Assembly (NCBI GenBank): GCA_910583755.1
Contig: CAJTZO010000024.1
Span: 1 to 38,791, forward strand
Reading direction: 5' to 3'
Length of the DNA stretch: 38,791 nucleotides
Source of the DNA: an uncultured Clostridia bacterium
GTDB lineage: Bacteria > Bacillota > Clostridia > Lachnospirales > Anaerotignaceae
This document shows positions 7,475 through 15,829 of this stretch, in pieces. How positions within the stretch are numbered: position 1 is the stretch's first letter; each line of letters starts with the position of its first letter. The position numbers and the translations under genes were made by a program. The notes beneath the pieces are model-generated. The model was not told the DNA's origin and did no database searches. It saw only the letters and a program-made list of their open reading frames with translations.

Positions 7475-7514
7475 AACAAAAAGCCTTCTTAATATATTAA
7501 GAAGGCTTTTTGTT
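7475..7514. terminator. bidirectional terminator (40-bp perfect palindrome)
   Basis: Bases 7475-7514 form a perfect 20+20 palindrome with a GCCTTCTTAA core and A/T tracts on both flanks, so it can terminate both the GH31 gene and the convergent ATPase gene. Confidence 0.9.
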
Positions 7515-7556
7515 TTATGGTATCATTACAATAATAGAAAGGTATGCTTATGTATA

Positions 7557-8669
7557 TTAATTTACGATTGCTAACTCTGTTGCTTTGTCAAAAACATGTA
7601 TTTTATCAGTATCCAATGCAAAACGTGCTTGAGAACCATTTCTTGCTTTTGTAGTTGGTGCAACTCTTGCAGTCATACTTGTACCTTGTACATCAAAATA
7701 CAGATAAACTTCAGCACCCAATAATTCAGAAATATTAATTGTAGATTCTATCACGCTATCTGAAAATTTTTCTAACATTTCGTCGGAATCATAAATATCC
7801 TCTGGACGAATGCCCATTACTACTGTTTTTCCTGCATATCCGCCATCAATTAAAGCTTTTGCTTTTTCATCTGAAAGAGCAATGCTATATCCCCCTACTT
7901 TTAAGTTTGCTTGATTGCCATTTACTTCACAAACAGCATCTAAGAAATTCATTTGTGGGGAACCAATAAAACTTGCAACAAAAAGATTGGCAGGGCTGTT
8001 ATAAAGATTTTGTGGTGTATCAATTTGTTGTACAATACCATCTTTCATAACAACAATACGTGTACCCAATGTCATAGCTTCTGTTTGGTCATGAGTAACA
8101 TAAATAATAGTAGTACCAAGTCTTTGATGCAATTTGGAAATTTCCGCTCTCATTTGTACTCTTAATTTTGCATCCAAGTTGGAAAGAGGTTCATCCATTA
8201 AGAATACTTTTGGACTACGGACAATGGCACGCCCCATAGCAACACGTTGTCTTTGTCCACCAGATAAAGCGCTTGGTTTACGGTCTAATAATTTTTCAAG
8301 GTCAAGTATTTTTGCAGCTTTTTGTACCATTTGGTCAATTTCTGCTGCAGGAACTTTACGAAGTTTTAAAGCAAATGCCATGTTTTCATAAACTGTCATA
8401 TGTGGATAAAGTGCATAGTTTTGGAAAACCATAGCAATATCACGGTCTTTTGGTTCAACGTCATTTACTAATTTTCCGTCAATTAGTAATTCGCCAGAAG
8501 AAATATCTTCAAGACCTGCAACCATACGGAGTGTTGTAGATTTTCCACAACCAGAAGGACCAACGAATATAATAAATTCTTTGTCTTCTATTTCCATATT
8601 AAAGTTTTTTACTGCCTCGTAACCGTTGGGATACTTTTTACAAATGTTTTTTAAAGAGATACTTGCCAT
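7557..8669 (-). CDS. msmX: MsmX/UgpC-type sugar ABC transporter ATPase
   Basis: This 370-residue ATPase energises CUT1-class oligosaccharide importers and is often shared by several of them. Visible motifs are Walker A GPSGCGKST (37-45), Q-loop Q83, signature LSGGQ (135-139), Walker B FLMDEP (156-161) and the switch histidine in VTHDQTEAM. The C-terminal TOBE/OB domain includes MGIRPEDIY, typical of MsmX/MalK. The start at 8669 is set by GGAGG. The gene lies apart from the binding protein and permeases and on the opposite strand, but shares their 35-bp promoter element, so they are probably co-regulated. The gene name follows the family; MsmK or UgpC would serve equally. Confidence 0.93.
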   Translation of the reverse strand: MASISLKNICKKYPNGYEAVKNFNMEIEDKEFIIFVGPSGCGKSTTLRMVAGLEDISSGELLIDGKLVNDVEPKDRDIAMVFQNYALYPHMTVYENMAFALKLRKVPAAEIDQMVQKAAKILDLEKLLDRKPSALSGGQRQRVAMGRAIVRSPKVFLMDEPLSNLDAKLRVQMRAEISKLHQRLGTTIIYVTHDQTEAMTLGTRIVVMKDGIVQQIDTPQNLYNSPANLFVASFIGSPQMNFLDAVCEVNGNQANLKVGGYSIALSDEKAKALIDGGYAGKTVVMGIRPEDIYDSDEMLEKFSDSVIESTINISELLGAEVYLYFDVQGTSMTARVAPTTKARNGSQARFALDTDKIHVFDKATELAIVN

Positions 8670-8714
8670 CTTATTATCCTCCTTCTCTTCTCGTGTGATT
8701 TTTAGGATTATGTA

Positions 8715-8726
8715 AGAAACGTTCCT
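8715..8726. promoter_or_regulatory. CG-centred near-palindrome, possible LacI/CcpA-type operator
   Basis: AGAAACGTTCCT is a 12-bp palindrome with one mismatched pair, centred on CG, between the predicted -10 of the ATPase gene and its start codon. CG-centred palindromes are typical of LacI-family operators, including catabolite (cre) sites, but the outer cre bases are missing. Confidence 0.35.
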
Positions 8727-8738
8727 AAGCTTTTTATT

Positions 8739-8773
8739 ATCATAACATACCATTATGCTACTATTGAATAGCA
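8739..8773 (-). promoter_or_regulatory. shared promoter/operator element, copy 1 (ATPase gene)
   Basis: On the minus strand this reads TGCTATTCAATAGTAGCA, then 11 bases, then a TATGAT -10 box. It matches copy 2 at 10196-10230 at all but three or four positions, including the -10 region. The 18-base core is an imperfect inverted repeat (TGCTA...TAGCA). It is probably the binding site of the AraC regulator encoded between the two copies. Confidence 0.75.
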
Positions 8774-8926
8774 ACAAATAAGTAATTTTATATCATATTG
8801 CTATCTTTCCATATTTATATGCAATTAAGATTGCATTTTGATATAAAAATTTCTTGTAGAATTCTATTCTTTTGTTCAAAAACACAAAAAATTTTGAGGA
8901 TAAAGCTTTTAAGGGGTTCTCTTTTT

Positions 8927-9799
8927 TTACTGTTCCATAATTCCTTTTTGAATACGCCAAGCACGAGGAGAAATGCCGTAAACGTTTTTAAAGGCTCTGG
9001 AAAAGTGCAAAGGATTCGGGTAGCCTACAGCGTTCCCAATTTCTTGTACAGATAATTTTGTCAAACGGAGTAACTCTGTTGCTTTAATCATACGATAATT
9101 GATTAAAAATTCCTGTGGAGATTTTCCAAAAGTATCCTTAAATATTTTACCAAAATAACTTCTGTTTAAGCCACAGTTTTGTGCAATATCTTCAATAGAA
9201 ATATTATTTTGAAAATTACATTCGATAAATGAAATTGCTTCTTTTAAATAAAAGTCACGTAGTTTCCCATGTACCTGTGGCTGCACAGGAGTGATAGAAC
9301 GTGTTAAATAATCTAAAAATAAATATAAGTGCCCTATCAAATGAAAAGAAGGTGCATCTTTATGGTGCACAATATAATTCATTTCATCTAACATACATTG
9401 TTGTAGCTCATTGGAACGAGAGCGATAAATAGGTCTGTCAAAACATAAACCAGTTGCCTCAATGGCTTCTTTGACACGTAACCCATCAAATTCTATCCAG
9501 ATGTACTCCCAAGGGGAATCGTTGGATGCTGCATACATATTGGATTGACCGGGGAAAATCATAAATCCTTGTTGTGGTTTGACTTCATAATTTTGGGTGA
9601 TTCCATGACTATCTTCTGCCATAAGTGTACCTGTGCCCGATATCACATAATGAAATAAATAATGGTCACGTGAAATAGGCCCAAAAGAATGAGAGGGTCT
9701 ACATTTTTCCCAACCATACTGATAAAGACATAAATCAACAAAAAGTTCACTTGGAAAGACTGAAAAAATTACATTATTCATTGTTTTTATCATTGTCAT
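8927..9799 (-). CDS. AraC-family regulator of the oligosaccharide module (MsmR-like)
   Basis: A 290-residue AraC/XylS regulator. The N-terminal ~170 residues form a cupin-like sugar-sensing domain (HYVISGTGTLMAEDS, then FMIFPGQSNMYAASNDSPWEYIWIEFDGL). The C-terminal ~100 residues hold two helix-turn-helices: ISIEDIAQNCGLNRSYFGKIFKDTFGKSPQEFL and VQEIGNAVGYPNPLHFSRAFKNVYGISP. The start at 9799 is set by AGGAG; longer in-frame starts upstream lack one. It lies between the ATPase and the binding-protein genes, whose promoters share one element, so it most likely activates both with raffinose- or melibiose-type sugars, as MsmR does in streptococci. The effector is inferred. Confidence 0.9.
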   Translation of the reverse strand: MTMIKTMNNVIFSVFPSELFVDLCLYQYGWEKCRPSHSFGPISRDHYLFHYVISGTGTLMAEDSHGITQNYEVKPQQGFMIFPGQSNMYAASNDSPWEYIWIEFDGLRVKEAIEATGLCFDRPIYRSRSNELQQCMLDEMNYIVHHKDAPSFHLIGHLYLFLDYLTRSITPVQPQVHGKLRDFYLKEAISFIECNFQNNISIEDIAQNCGLNRSYFGKIFKDTFGKSPQEFLINYRMIKATELLRLTKLSVQEIGNAVGYPNPLHFSRAFKNVYGISPRAWRIQKGIMEQ

Positions 9800-9954
9800 C
9801 ACTTTTCTCCTAAAGTATTTTTTGGCTTTGCTAGATGATAAAGTTTTAAATATTAATGTAGTATTTTTGTGTACCATAAGAAAATTAATTTTTTTTGTCA
9901 GTAAAGTTAAAATTTTGGACAATACCCAAGATTTTGATTTGACTAACAAATTAG

Positions 9955-10010
9955 TAAGCCCTTTTGAAAAGGGCTTAGGGAAACTCTTTACAAAGAAAAA
10001 GAGTTTCCCT
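9955..10010. repeat. two abutting perfect hairpins
   Basis: An 11-bp stem (9955-9965 / 9967-9977) is followed without a gap by a 12-bp stem (9978-9989 / 9998-10009). No T-tract follows on either strand. In the regulator mRNA it would lie in the 5' leader. Confidence 0.6.
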
Positions 10011-10195
10011 AACATTTCCTTTGAACAAAATGTCATATATTTGGTTTTTAAAACTTTATATTACGACAGTTTTCATAAGCAATTCATAATATCTTTTGTA
10101 ATTACTATGATTATACATCAAAATATACCAAAATGCCATATCAGCTACACATAAAAACAGAAAAATAGCAATATGCCATAAAAACACTTATTTAC

Positions 10196-10230
10196 TGCTA
10201 TTCAATAGTAGCATAAGGATATGTTATAAT
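10196..10230 (+). promoter_or_regulatory. shared promoter/operator element, copy 2 (binding-protein operon)
   Basis: TGCTATTCAATAGTAGCA at 10196-10213 is followed 11 bases later by TATAAT at 10225-10230. The same arrangement occurs in reverse before the ATPase gene. No good -35 is present; the dyad sits in its place, as expected for an activator-dependent promoter. Confidence 0.75.
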
Positions 10231-10312
10231 GACTAAAAATATAAAACAATACATCAAAAAAAGCATTGTTTTATACAAAGAGGCAGTGAACAAAAGAGAG
10301 GAGGAAGTTTTT

Positions 10313-11635
10313 ATGAAATTAAAATGGAAAACAGTCGGCAGCATTTTCTTGACAGGAGTGATGCTTTCGACCGCAATGTTGTCTGGTTGTGGCAGCACAG
10401 ATACCACAGCATCCGGAAAGACAGTCATTGAAATTGTGCAGTACAAACCAGAGGCAGTAAAGGCATTTGAAACTTTAGAGGAGAAGTTTAATGCAACACA
10501 TGATGACATTCAATTAGTAATTGATTCTCCAAATGATGCAATGACGATTTTAAAAACGAGATTTGTAAGGGAGGATTATCCGGACATTATTGGAATTGGT
10601 GGAGACATCAATTATTCCAACTTTTTGGATGCTGAAATGTTGATGGACATTTCAGACTATGAGGGTTTAGCAGACATTAAGGAATCCTATTTGACCATTG
10701 ATAAACAGTTAGAGTTTATTCCTTTGGATGGTGTATATGCAGTACCTTATATGGCAAATGCAGCCGGTGTATTGTATAACAAAGATATTTTTGACAAAAA
10801 TGGCTGGAAAATTCCAGAAACTTTAGATGAATTTTACAAATTATGCGAAGAAATTCAAAGCAAAGGAATCCAACCTTTATATTTTGGATTTAGAGATACT
10901 TGGACTTGTTTAGCACCTTGGAATGCTATTGCAGTAGATGTTGCAGACCCTAACATTTGTGCACAGGTAAATGCTGGTTTAGCAACTTTTACAGAAGCAT
11001 ATCGTCCTGTGGCAGAGATTACAAAGTCATTGTTAAAATATGCACAGCCTGATACTTTTGCATACAGCTATAATGATGCTTGTACTGCATTTGCAAGAGG
11101 GGAATCTGCAATGTATGTTATCGGAAGTTATGCAGTACCACAGATAAAATCTGTAAATCCAGATATTAATATTGATTCTTTTGTATTTCCGGGCAGCAAT
11201 CATAAAGAAGAAAATGTTTTAAACTCCGGTAATGACTTACAATGGTCTGTAATGGCAGGAAATGAAAATAAAAAAGAAGCAATTTATGAAGTGCTTAATT
11301 TCTTATATGAAGATGAAAATATTCAAACTTACTTAGATGACCAAAGTGCAGTACCATGTAAAAAAGGTGATTTTGAACTTCCATCTATGTTAGATGGTAT
11401 GAAACCATATATTGAAAATGACAAAATGGCAGATTATCAAGACCACCATTATCCAGCAGAAATGTCTGTAGATGCGATGATTCAAACCTTACTTGTAGAT
11501 GAAAGTGATACTGCAGTTGATACCTTTTTACAAAGATTTGATACAGAGTGGGCAAGATATAATAGAGATTTGATTGCAAAAGTACAAAAATTCTATGAAG
11601 AACACCCTGAAAAATTAACAGAAGGAGGGAACTAA
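10313..11635 (+). CDS. msmE: sugar ABC transporter substrate-binding lipoprotein (MsmE-like)
   Basis: This 440-residue CUT1-type binding protein captures oligosaccharides outside the membrane. The signal peptide ends in lipobox LSGC with C26 as lipid anchor. The mature part begins with a GSTDTT linker and the fold strand VIEIVQYKPE; PDIIGIGGD and the hinge segment GVYAVPYMANAAGVLYN are typical of extracellular solute-binding family 1. The start at 10313 follows GAGGAGG; an in-frame ATG at 10229 overlaps the -10 box and is rejected. It heads the operon with the two permeases (2-base gap, then 4-base overlap). The name is by analogy to raffinose/isomaltotriose systems. Confidence 0.9.
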   Translation: MKLKWKTVGSIFLTGVMLSTAMLSGCGSTDTTASGKTVIEIVQYKPEAVKAFETLEEKFNATHDDIQLVIDSPNDAMTILKTRFVREDYPDIIGIGGDINYSNFLDAEMLMDISDYEGLADIKESYLTIDKQLEFIPLDGVYAVPYMANAAGVLYNKDIFDKNGWKIPETLDEFYKLCEEIQSKGIQPLYFGFRDTWTCLAPWNAIAVDVADPNICAQVNAGLATFTEAYRPVAEITKSLLKYAQPDTFAYSYNDACTAFARGESAMYVIGSYAVPQIKSVNPDINIDSFVFPGSNHKEENVLNSGNDLQWSVMAGNENKKEAIYEVLNFLYEDENIQTYLDDQSAVPCKKGDFELPSMLDGMKPYIENDKMADYQDHHYPAEMSVDAMIQTLLVDESDTAVDTFLQRFDTEWARYNRDLIAKVQKFYEEHPEKLTEGGN

Positions 11636-11637
11636 GT

Positions 11638-12510
11638 ATGAGAGGCGATAGAGATAGAGAACGGACGTTTTTACTGATTACGATTCCAGTTGTAGCATTG
11701 TTTGTTTGCTTTAATACTTTGCCACTGATAAAAGGTTTTATTTATAGCTTTACAAATTTTAAAGGTTATGGTTCTTATGAATGGGTAGGCTTAAGAAATT
11801 ATATTGACTTGTTCAGTGATGCTCGTGTCGGAAAATCTTACTGGTTTACCTTTAAATATGCATTACTTGGTACTATTTTGACCAATGTTATCAGTTTAAT
11901 TATTGCAATGGGATTAAACAGTAAAATAAAAGGCAAAAGTGTATTAAGAGGTATTTATTTTGTACCTAACGTATTGGGCGGTTTGGTTGTTGGTTATATC
12001 TTTAGTTTTATCTTTACATATGTACTTCCTGTAGTGGGACAGTCTTTAGGCATTGAAGCATTAAGCGGAAGTATGCTTTCTAGTGTATCAAAAGCATGGA
12101 TTGCCATTGTTATCGTTGGTTGTTGGCAAGCAATTGCAATGAACACAATTATTTATATTTCTGGTTTACAAACTGTACCAGAAGATATTTATGAAGCAGG
12201 TGCTATTGATGGTGTAACAGGCTGGAGAAAGTTTAAAGATTTGACTTTCCCATTGATTATTCCTTTCTTTGGAATTAATATGGTACTTTCTATGAAAAAC
12301 TTTTTGATGGTATTTGACCAGATTATGGCATTGACAAAAGGTGGTCCATCTCAAAGTACAGAATCCATTTCTTATTTGATTTATAATAATGGTATGAGTG
12401 GTGGACAGTTTGGATTCCAAAGTGCAAACGCATTTTTGTTTTTCGTAGTAATTGTAGTCATTTCAGTCGTACAAATGACAGTAATGAATAAGAAGGAGGA
12501 ACAGTTATGA
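11638..12510 (+). CDS. msmF: sugar ABC transporter permease (MsmF-like)
   Basis: A 290-residue CUT1 inner-membrane permease with six predicted membrane segments, the first at FLLITIPVVALFVCFNTLPL. The EAA loop that contacts the ATPase is YEAGAIDGVTGWRKFKDLTFPLI, in the usual place before the fifth segment. KGGPSQSTESISYLIY near the end is typical of MalF/UgpA-type permeases. GGAGG precedes ATG 11638, two bases after the binding-protein stop, so translation is coupled. It pairs with the next gene to form the heterodimeric channel. Confidence 0.92.
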   Translation: MRGDRDRERTFLLITIPVVALFVCFNTLPLIKGFIYSFTNFKGYGSYEWVGLRNYIDLFSDARVGKSYWFTFKYALLGTILTNVISLIIAMGLNSKIKGKSVLRGIYFVPNVLGGLVVGYIFSFIFTYVLPVVGQSLGIEALSGSMLSSVSKAWIAIVIVGCWQAIAMNTIIYISGLQTVPEDIYEAGAIDGVTGWRKFKDLTFPLIIPFFGINMVLSMKNFLMVFDQIMALTKGGPSQSTESISYLIYNNGMSGGQFGFQSANAFLFFVVIVVISVVQMTVMNKKEEQL

Positions 12511-13358
12511 TGAGCAAAGGCAATAAACAAACAAGAGCGGTAAATTGGCCAGTCACAATACTCCTGATATTAGGTTGTTTAACAATATTTTTTCCATTAT
12601 ATATGGCTTTCATTATTTCTATGAAGCAACCTTCTGAAATGACAAATGATATTTCTGGTGCACTCTCACTTCCAGCGCAATGGAGCTTTGCCAACTTCCA
12701 AGAGGCGATGAGAGTAACTGATTTTTGGCATTCTTTAGGTAACAGCCTTTTGATTACAGTAGCAACTGTAGTATTAGCAGTTGTAATACACGGTATGGCA
12801 GGTTATGCGATTGGTAGAAGTATGAAAAAAAGCAAAGCTTATAATGTAATTTATATGTTTATTGTAAGTGGTATGTTTGTACCATTTGCAATTTTGATGA
12901 TGCCTTTAGTAAAACAAACAGCACAAATGGGCATTGCAAACAGATTAGGCGTTATTCTTTCTTATGTTGTATTTTATATGCCTTTGAACGTAATGCTCTA
13001 CAAAGGATTTTTGACCAATATTCCAATTGCGATTGAAGAAGCAGCAAGGGTGGATGGCGCAAGCACATGGAAAATTTACTGGACCATTATTTTCCCTATG
13101 ATGAAACCAATGCATGCAACAGTAGCAGTTTTAACAGCAATGAGCACATGGAATGACGTTATGACACCACTTGTTATTATGTCTGGTACCGGCAAAAACA
13201 CATTGCCATTAGCACAGTTGAACTTCCAGACACAATTTGGTACAAACTATAACCTTGCATTTGCATCTTATATTCTTGCTTTGATACCAATTTTATTATT
13301 CTACATTGTTTGTCAAAAACAAATTATCAATGGTGTTGTTAATGGTGCTGTAAAATAA
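12507..13358 (+). CDS. msmG: sugar ABC transporter permease (MsmG-like)
   Basis: A 283-residue CUT1 permease of the MalG/MsmG type with six membrane segments. Its EAA loop reads IEEAARVDGASTWKIYWTIIFPMM, the ATPase docking site. The start overlaps the stop of the preceding permease gene by four bases (ATGA), showing translational coupling; a second ATG one codon later is equally possible. No ATPase gene follows, so the MsmX-type ATPase on the other strand is the likely partner. Confidence 0.92.
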   Translation: MMSKGNKQTRAVNWPVTILLILGCLTIFFPLYMAFIISMKQPSEMTNDISGALSLPAQWSFANFQEAMRVTDFWHSLGNSLLITVATVVLAVVIHGMAGYAIGRSMKKSKAYNVIYMFIVSGMFVPFAILMMPLVKQTAQMGIANRLGVILSYVVFYMPLNVMLYKGFLTNIPIAIEEAARVDGASTWKIYWTIIFPMMKPMHATVAVLTAMSTWNDVMTPLVIMSGTGKNTLPLAQLNFQTQFGTNYNLAFASYILALIPILLFYIVCQKQIINGVVNGAVK

Positions 13359-13410
13359 AAAGGTTTTTATATAGAAAAAACATAAGAAAAAATAAATAAA
13401 AAAACAAAAG

Positions 13411-13490
13411 AAAAAAGGGGAACGAAAGTTCCCCTAAATCTATAAAAAAATTTGAGAGCATTATCTCTATTTCTTTGTTCCCCTTTTTTT
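13411..13490 (+). terminator. terminator with two competing 3' arms (attenuator-like)
   Basis: The arm AAAAAAGGGGAAC (13411-13423) can pair with GTTCCCC at 13428-13434 to give a short GAAA-capped hairpin, or with GTTCCCC plus seven T at 13477-13490 to give a longer terminator. A small AGAG/CTCT hairpin lies between. It sits between the permease and alpha-galactosidase genes and may set how much of the latter is made. Confidence 0.6.
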
Positions 13491-13571
13491 AAGAAAGAAT
13501 TACAGAGTTTGAGATAAAGCCTCAAGATTTTAACTTCTAAATTTGTAAATCATAATGGGAGAGGATTTATT

Positions 13572-15752
13572 ATGGCATTAAAATTTAATGAACAAACAAA
13601 GACATTTACCATACAAACAAGATGTTCTACTTATCAAATGAAAGTAGATAACTATGGAGTATTATTACATACTTATTTTGGGACATCAACAGATGACAGT
13701 GATTATTCTTATTTATTAGTGCCAGAAGACCATGCTTTTTGTGGTCAGCCAAGTGGCGCAGGAAATGAAAGAACCTATTCTATGGATTATTACCCTTTAG
13801 AATATCCCGTGCATGGTAATGGAGATTATCGTATTAAATGTTTAAAAGCAAATTTAGAAAATTGTGTACCTTCCCTTGATTTAAGATTTGATACTTACCA
13901 TATTTCAAAAGGAAAATATCAAATTGCAGGACTTCCAGCAATGTTTGGAGAAGAAGCAGAAACACTGGAAATTGTTCTGAAAGATTTATATGAAGATATT
14001 TATGTACATCTATTTTATGGTGTATTTGAGCAAAATAACATTATTACAAGAGCAGCAGTCATAGAAAACAAATGTGAAAAAACACTGGAAATTAAAAGAG
14101 CAATGAGCTTATGTATTGATTTTATGGATAGTGATATAGAATTAGTACACTTTTATGGAAAACATGCCTGTGAAAGACAGTTTGAAAGAAAAGAATTAGT
14201 ACATGGTATTACAGAAATCAGCAGTAAAAGAGGAACTTCAAGTCATCAACACAATCCTTATGTGATATTGTGTAAAAATGACACAACAGAACAAAATGGA
14301 GTCTGCTGTGGTATTTCCCTATTATATAGTGGCAGTTATCAGATTCAAACAGAGGTAGCACAAATTGAAGGAACAAGAGTCATTTGTGGAATTGATGATG
14401 ATGAATTTTGCTGGACGTTGCAACAAGGGGAATCTTTTTCTACACCAGAGGCAGTAATGTTTTATACAGACAAAGGCTTTGCAGATTTATCCAATGGTTT
14501 AAAAAAGGCTTTTGAAGAAAATTTGATTAGAAGCTGGTGGAAAGACAAAAAAAGACCTGTATTAATCAATAATTGGGAAGCAACTTATTTTGATTTTAAT
14601 GCAGAAAAATTACTTTCTATTGCGGGACAAGCGGCAGAAATTGGGCTGGATATGATGGTATTAGATGATGGTTGGTTTGGAAAAAGAAATGATGATAATT
14701 CTGGTTTAGGAGACTGGTATGTTAATGAGCAAAAACTTGGTTGCTCTTTGGGGGAACTGGTAGAAAAAATCAATCAAATGGGATTAAAATTTGGTATTTG
14801 GGTAGAGTTAGAAATGGTTTCAGAAGATAGTGACCTTTATCGAAATCATCCAGATTGGGCAATGGTGATTCCGGGACGTGACCCCAATAGAGGACGTAAT
14901 CAGCTTGTATTAGACTTGTCTCGACAGGAAGTAAAAGAGTATATTAAACAAGCGATTGATAGAATTTTAAAATCGGTTAATGTTTCGTATATTAAGTGGG
15001 ATATGAACCGAAGTCTTGACAATTTATATTCTTTTGCACAACCAAAGACAGCACAAGGAACTTTACGACATAAATATATTTTAGGGTTATATGAAATCTT
15101 AGAATATGTTGTAAAAAATTATCCTAAGATTTTAATTGAAGGATGTAGTGGTGGCGGCGGTAGATTTGATGCAGGAATGTTGTATTATACACCACAAATC
15201 TGGTGTAGTGACAACACAGACGCCATAGAAAGACTAAAAATTCATTATGGTACTTCTTTTGGATATCCAATGTCAACGGTTGCTTCTCATGTATCAGAAT
15301 GTCCAAATGAACAAAATAATAGAGTAACTCCTTTTAAAACAAGAGGCGTTTGTGCAATGCAGGGCGCTTTTGGCTATGAAATGGATTTAAGTATGATGTC
15401 AGAAGAAGAAAAAGCTTGTGCAAGAGAGCAGATTGCAACTTATAATGCCCATTATAAGTTGTTTCAAAAGGGAAATTATTATAGACTTTCCTCTCCATTC
15501 CGCAACAGCGATTTTACTGCATGGAGTTATGTTTCAGAGGATAAAACAAGTGCTGTATTAAGTGTAGTATATACAGATTTGCATGGAAATCCTTCCCCTA
15601 TGCGTGTCAAATGGAAAGGTTTGCTGGAAGATGCAGTTTATGAATTAAATGGAAAAACTTATACAGGTGCTGCACTGATGAATGGCGGAATTGTGTTACC
15701 AAAGCCGAAATGTAATTATGATTCCGAAATGATATTTATTAAAAAAGCATAA
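13572..15752 (+). CDS. GH36 alpha-galactosidase
   Basis: A cytoplasmic retaining alpha-galactosidase of 726 residues, the usual length for the bacterial tetrameric GH36 group (AgaA/RafA). It removes alpha-1,6-galactose from melibiose, raffinose and stachyose. Motifs in order: LDDGWFG (364-370), FGIWVELEMVSEDSDLYRNHPDW, YIKWDMNR with nucleophile D477, EGCSGGGGRFDAGML, and CSDNTDAIERL with acid/base D547; these positions are within one residue of the Geobacillus enzymes. No signal peptide. GAGAGG precedes ATG 13572. It follows the transporter, so imported sugars are split inside the cell; the sucrose or glucosyl remainder could pass to GH31 or enzymes elsewhere. Confidence 0.95.
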   Translation: MALKFNEQTKTFTIQTRCSTYQMKVDNYGVLLHTYFGTSTDDSDYSYLLVPEDHAFCGQPSGAGNERTYSMDYYPLEYPVHGNGDYRIKCLKANLENCVPSLDLRFDTYHISKGKYQIAGLPAMFGEEAETLEIVLKDLYEDIYVHLFYGVFEQNNIITRAAVIENKCEKTLEIKRAMSLCIDFMDSDIELVHFYGKHACERQFERKELVHGITEISSKRGTSSHQHNPYVILCKNDTTEQNGVCCGISLLYSGSYQIQTEVAQIEGTRVICGIDDDEFCWTLQQGESFSTPEAVMFYTDKGFADLSNGLKKAFEENLIRSWWKDKKRPVLINNWEATYFDFNAEKLLSIAGQAAEIGLDMMVLDDGWFGKRNDDNSGLGDWYVNEQKLGCSLGELVEKINQMGLKFGIWVELEMVSEDSDLYRNHPDWAMVIPGRDPNRGRNQLVLDLSRQEVKEYIKQAIDRILKSVNVSYIKWDMNRSLDNLYSFAQPKTAQGTLRHKYILGLYEILEYVVKNYPKILIEGCSGGGGRFDAGMLYYTPQIWCSDNTDAIERLKIHYGTSFGYPMSTVASHVSECPNEQNNRVTPFKTRGVCAMQGAFGYEMDLSMMSEEEKACAREQIATYNAHYKLFQKGNYYRLSSPFRNSDFTAWSYVSEDKTSAVLSVVYTDLHGNPSPMRVKWKGLLEDAVYELNGKTYTGAALMNGGIVLPKPKCNYDSEMIFIKKA

Positions 15753-15779
15753 AAGAGAAGATTTATATAAATAGTTCTG

Positions 15780-15800
15780 AGTGCAGGTATTACCTGCACT
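15780..15800 (+). repeat. intercistronic hairpin
   Basis: AGTGCAGG and CCTGCACT form a perfect stem around TATTA, after the alpha-galactosidase stop. There is no clear T-tract, so it may stabilise the upstream mRNA end or terminate weakly. Confidence 0.5.
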
Positions 15801-15829
15801 TAGTTTGTTAAAAAATAAGGGAGGTAAAT

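Larger units (their letters stand above)
9800..10312. other. intergenic region between AraC regulator and binding-protein genes
   Basis: No gene is supported in this 513-base divergent region. It holds a pair of adjacent perfect hairpins (9955-10010), featureless AT-rich DNA, and copy 2 of the shared promoter element at 10196-10230, which leaves an 80-base leader before the binding-protein start. Confidence 0.5.

Noticed and set aside
10229..10312. N-terminal extension of the sugar-binding protein from ATG 10229
   Set aside because: That ATG overlaps the predicted -10 box and would put 28 residues before a normal lipoprotein signal; ATG 10313 has GAGGAGG.
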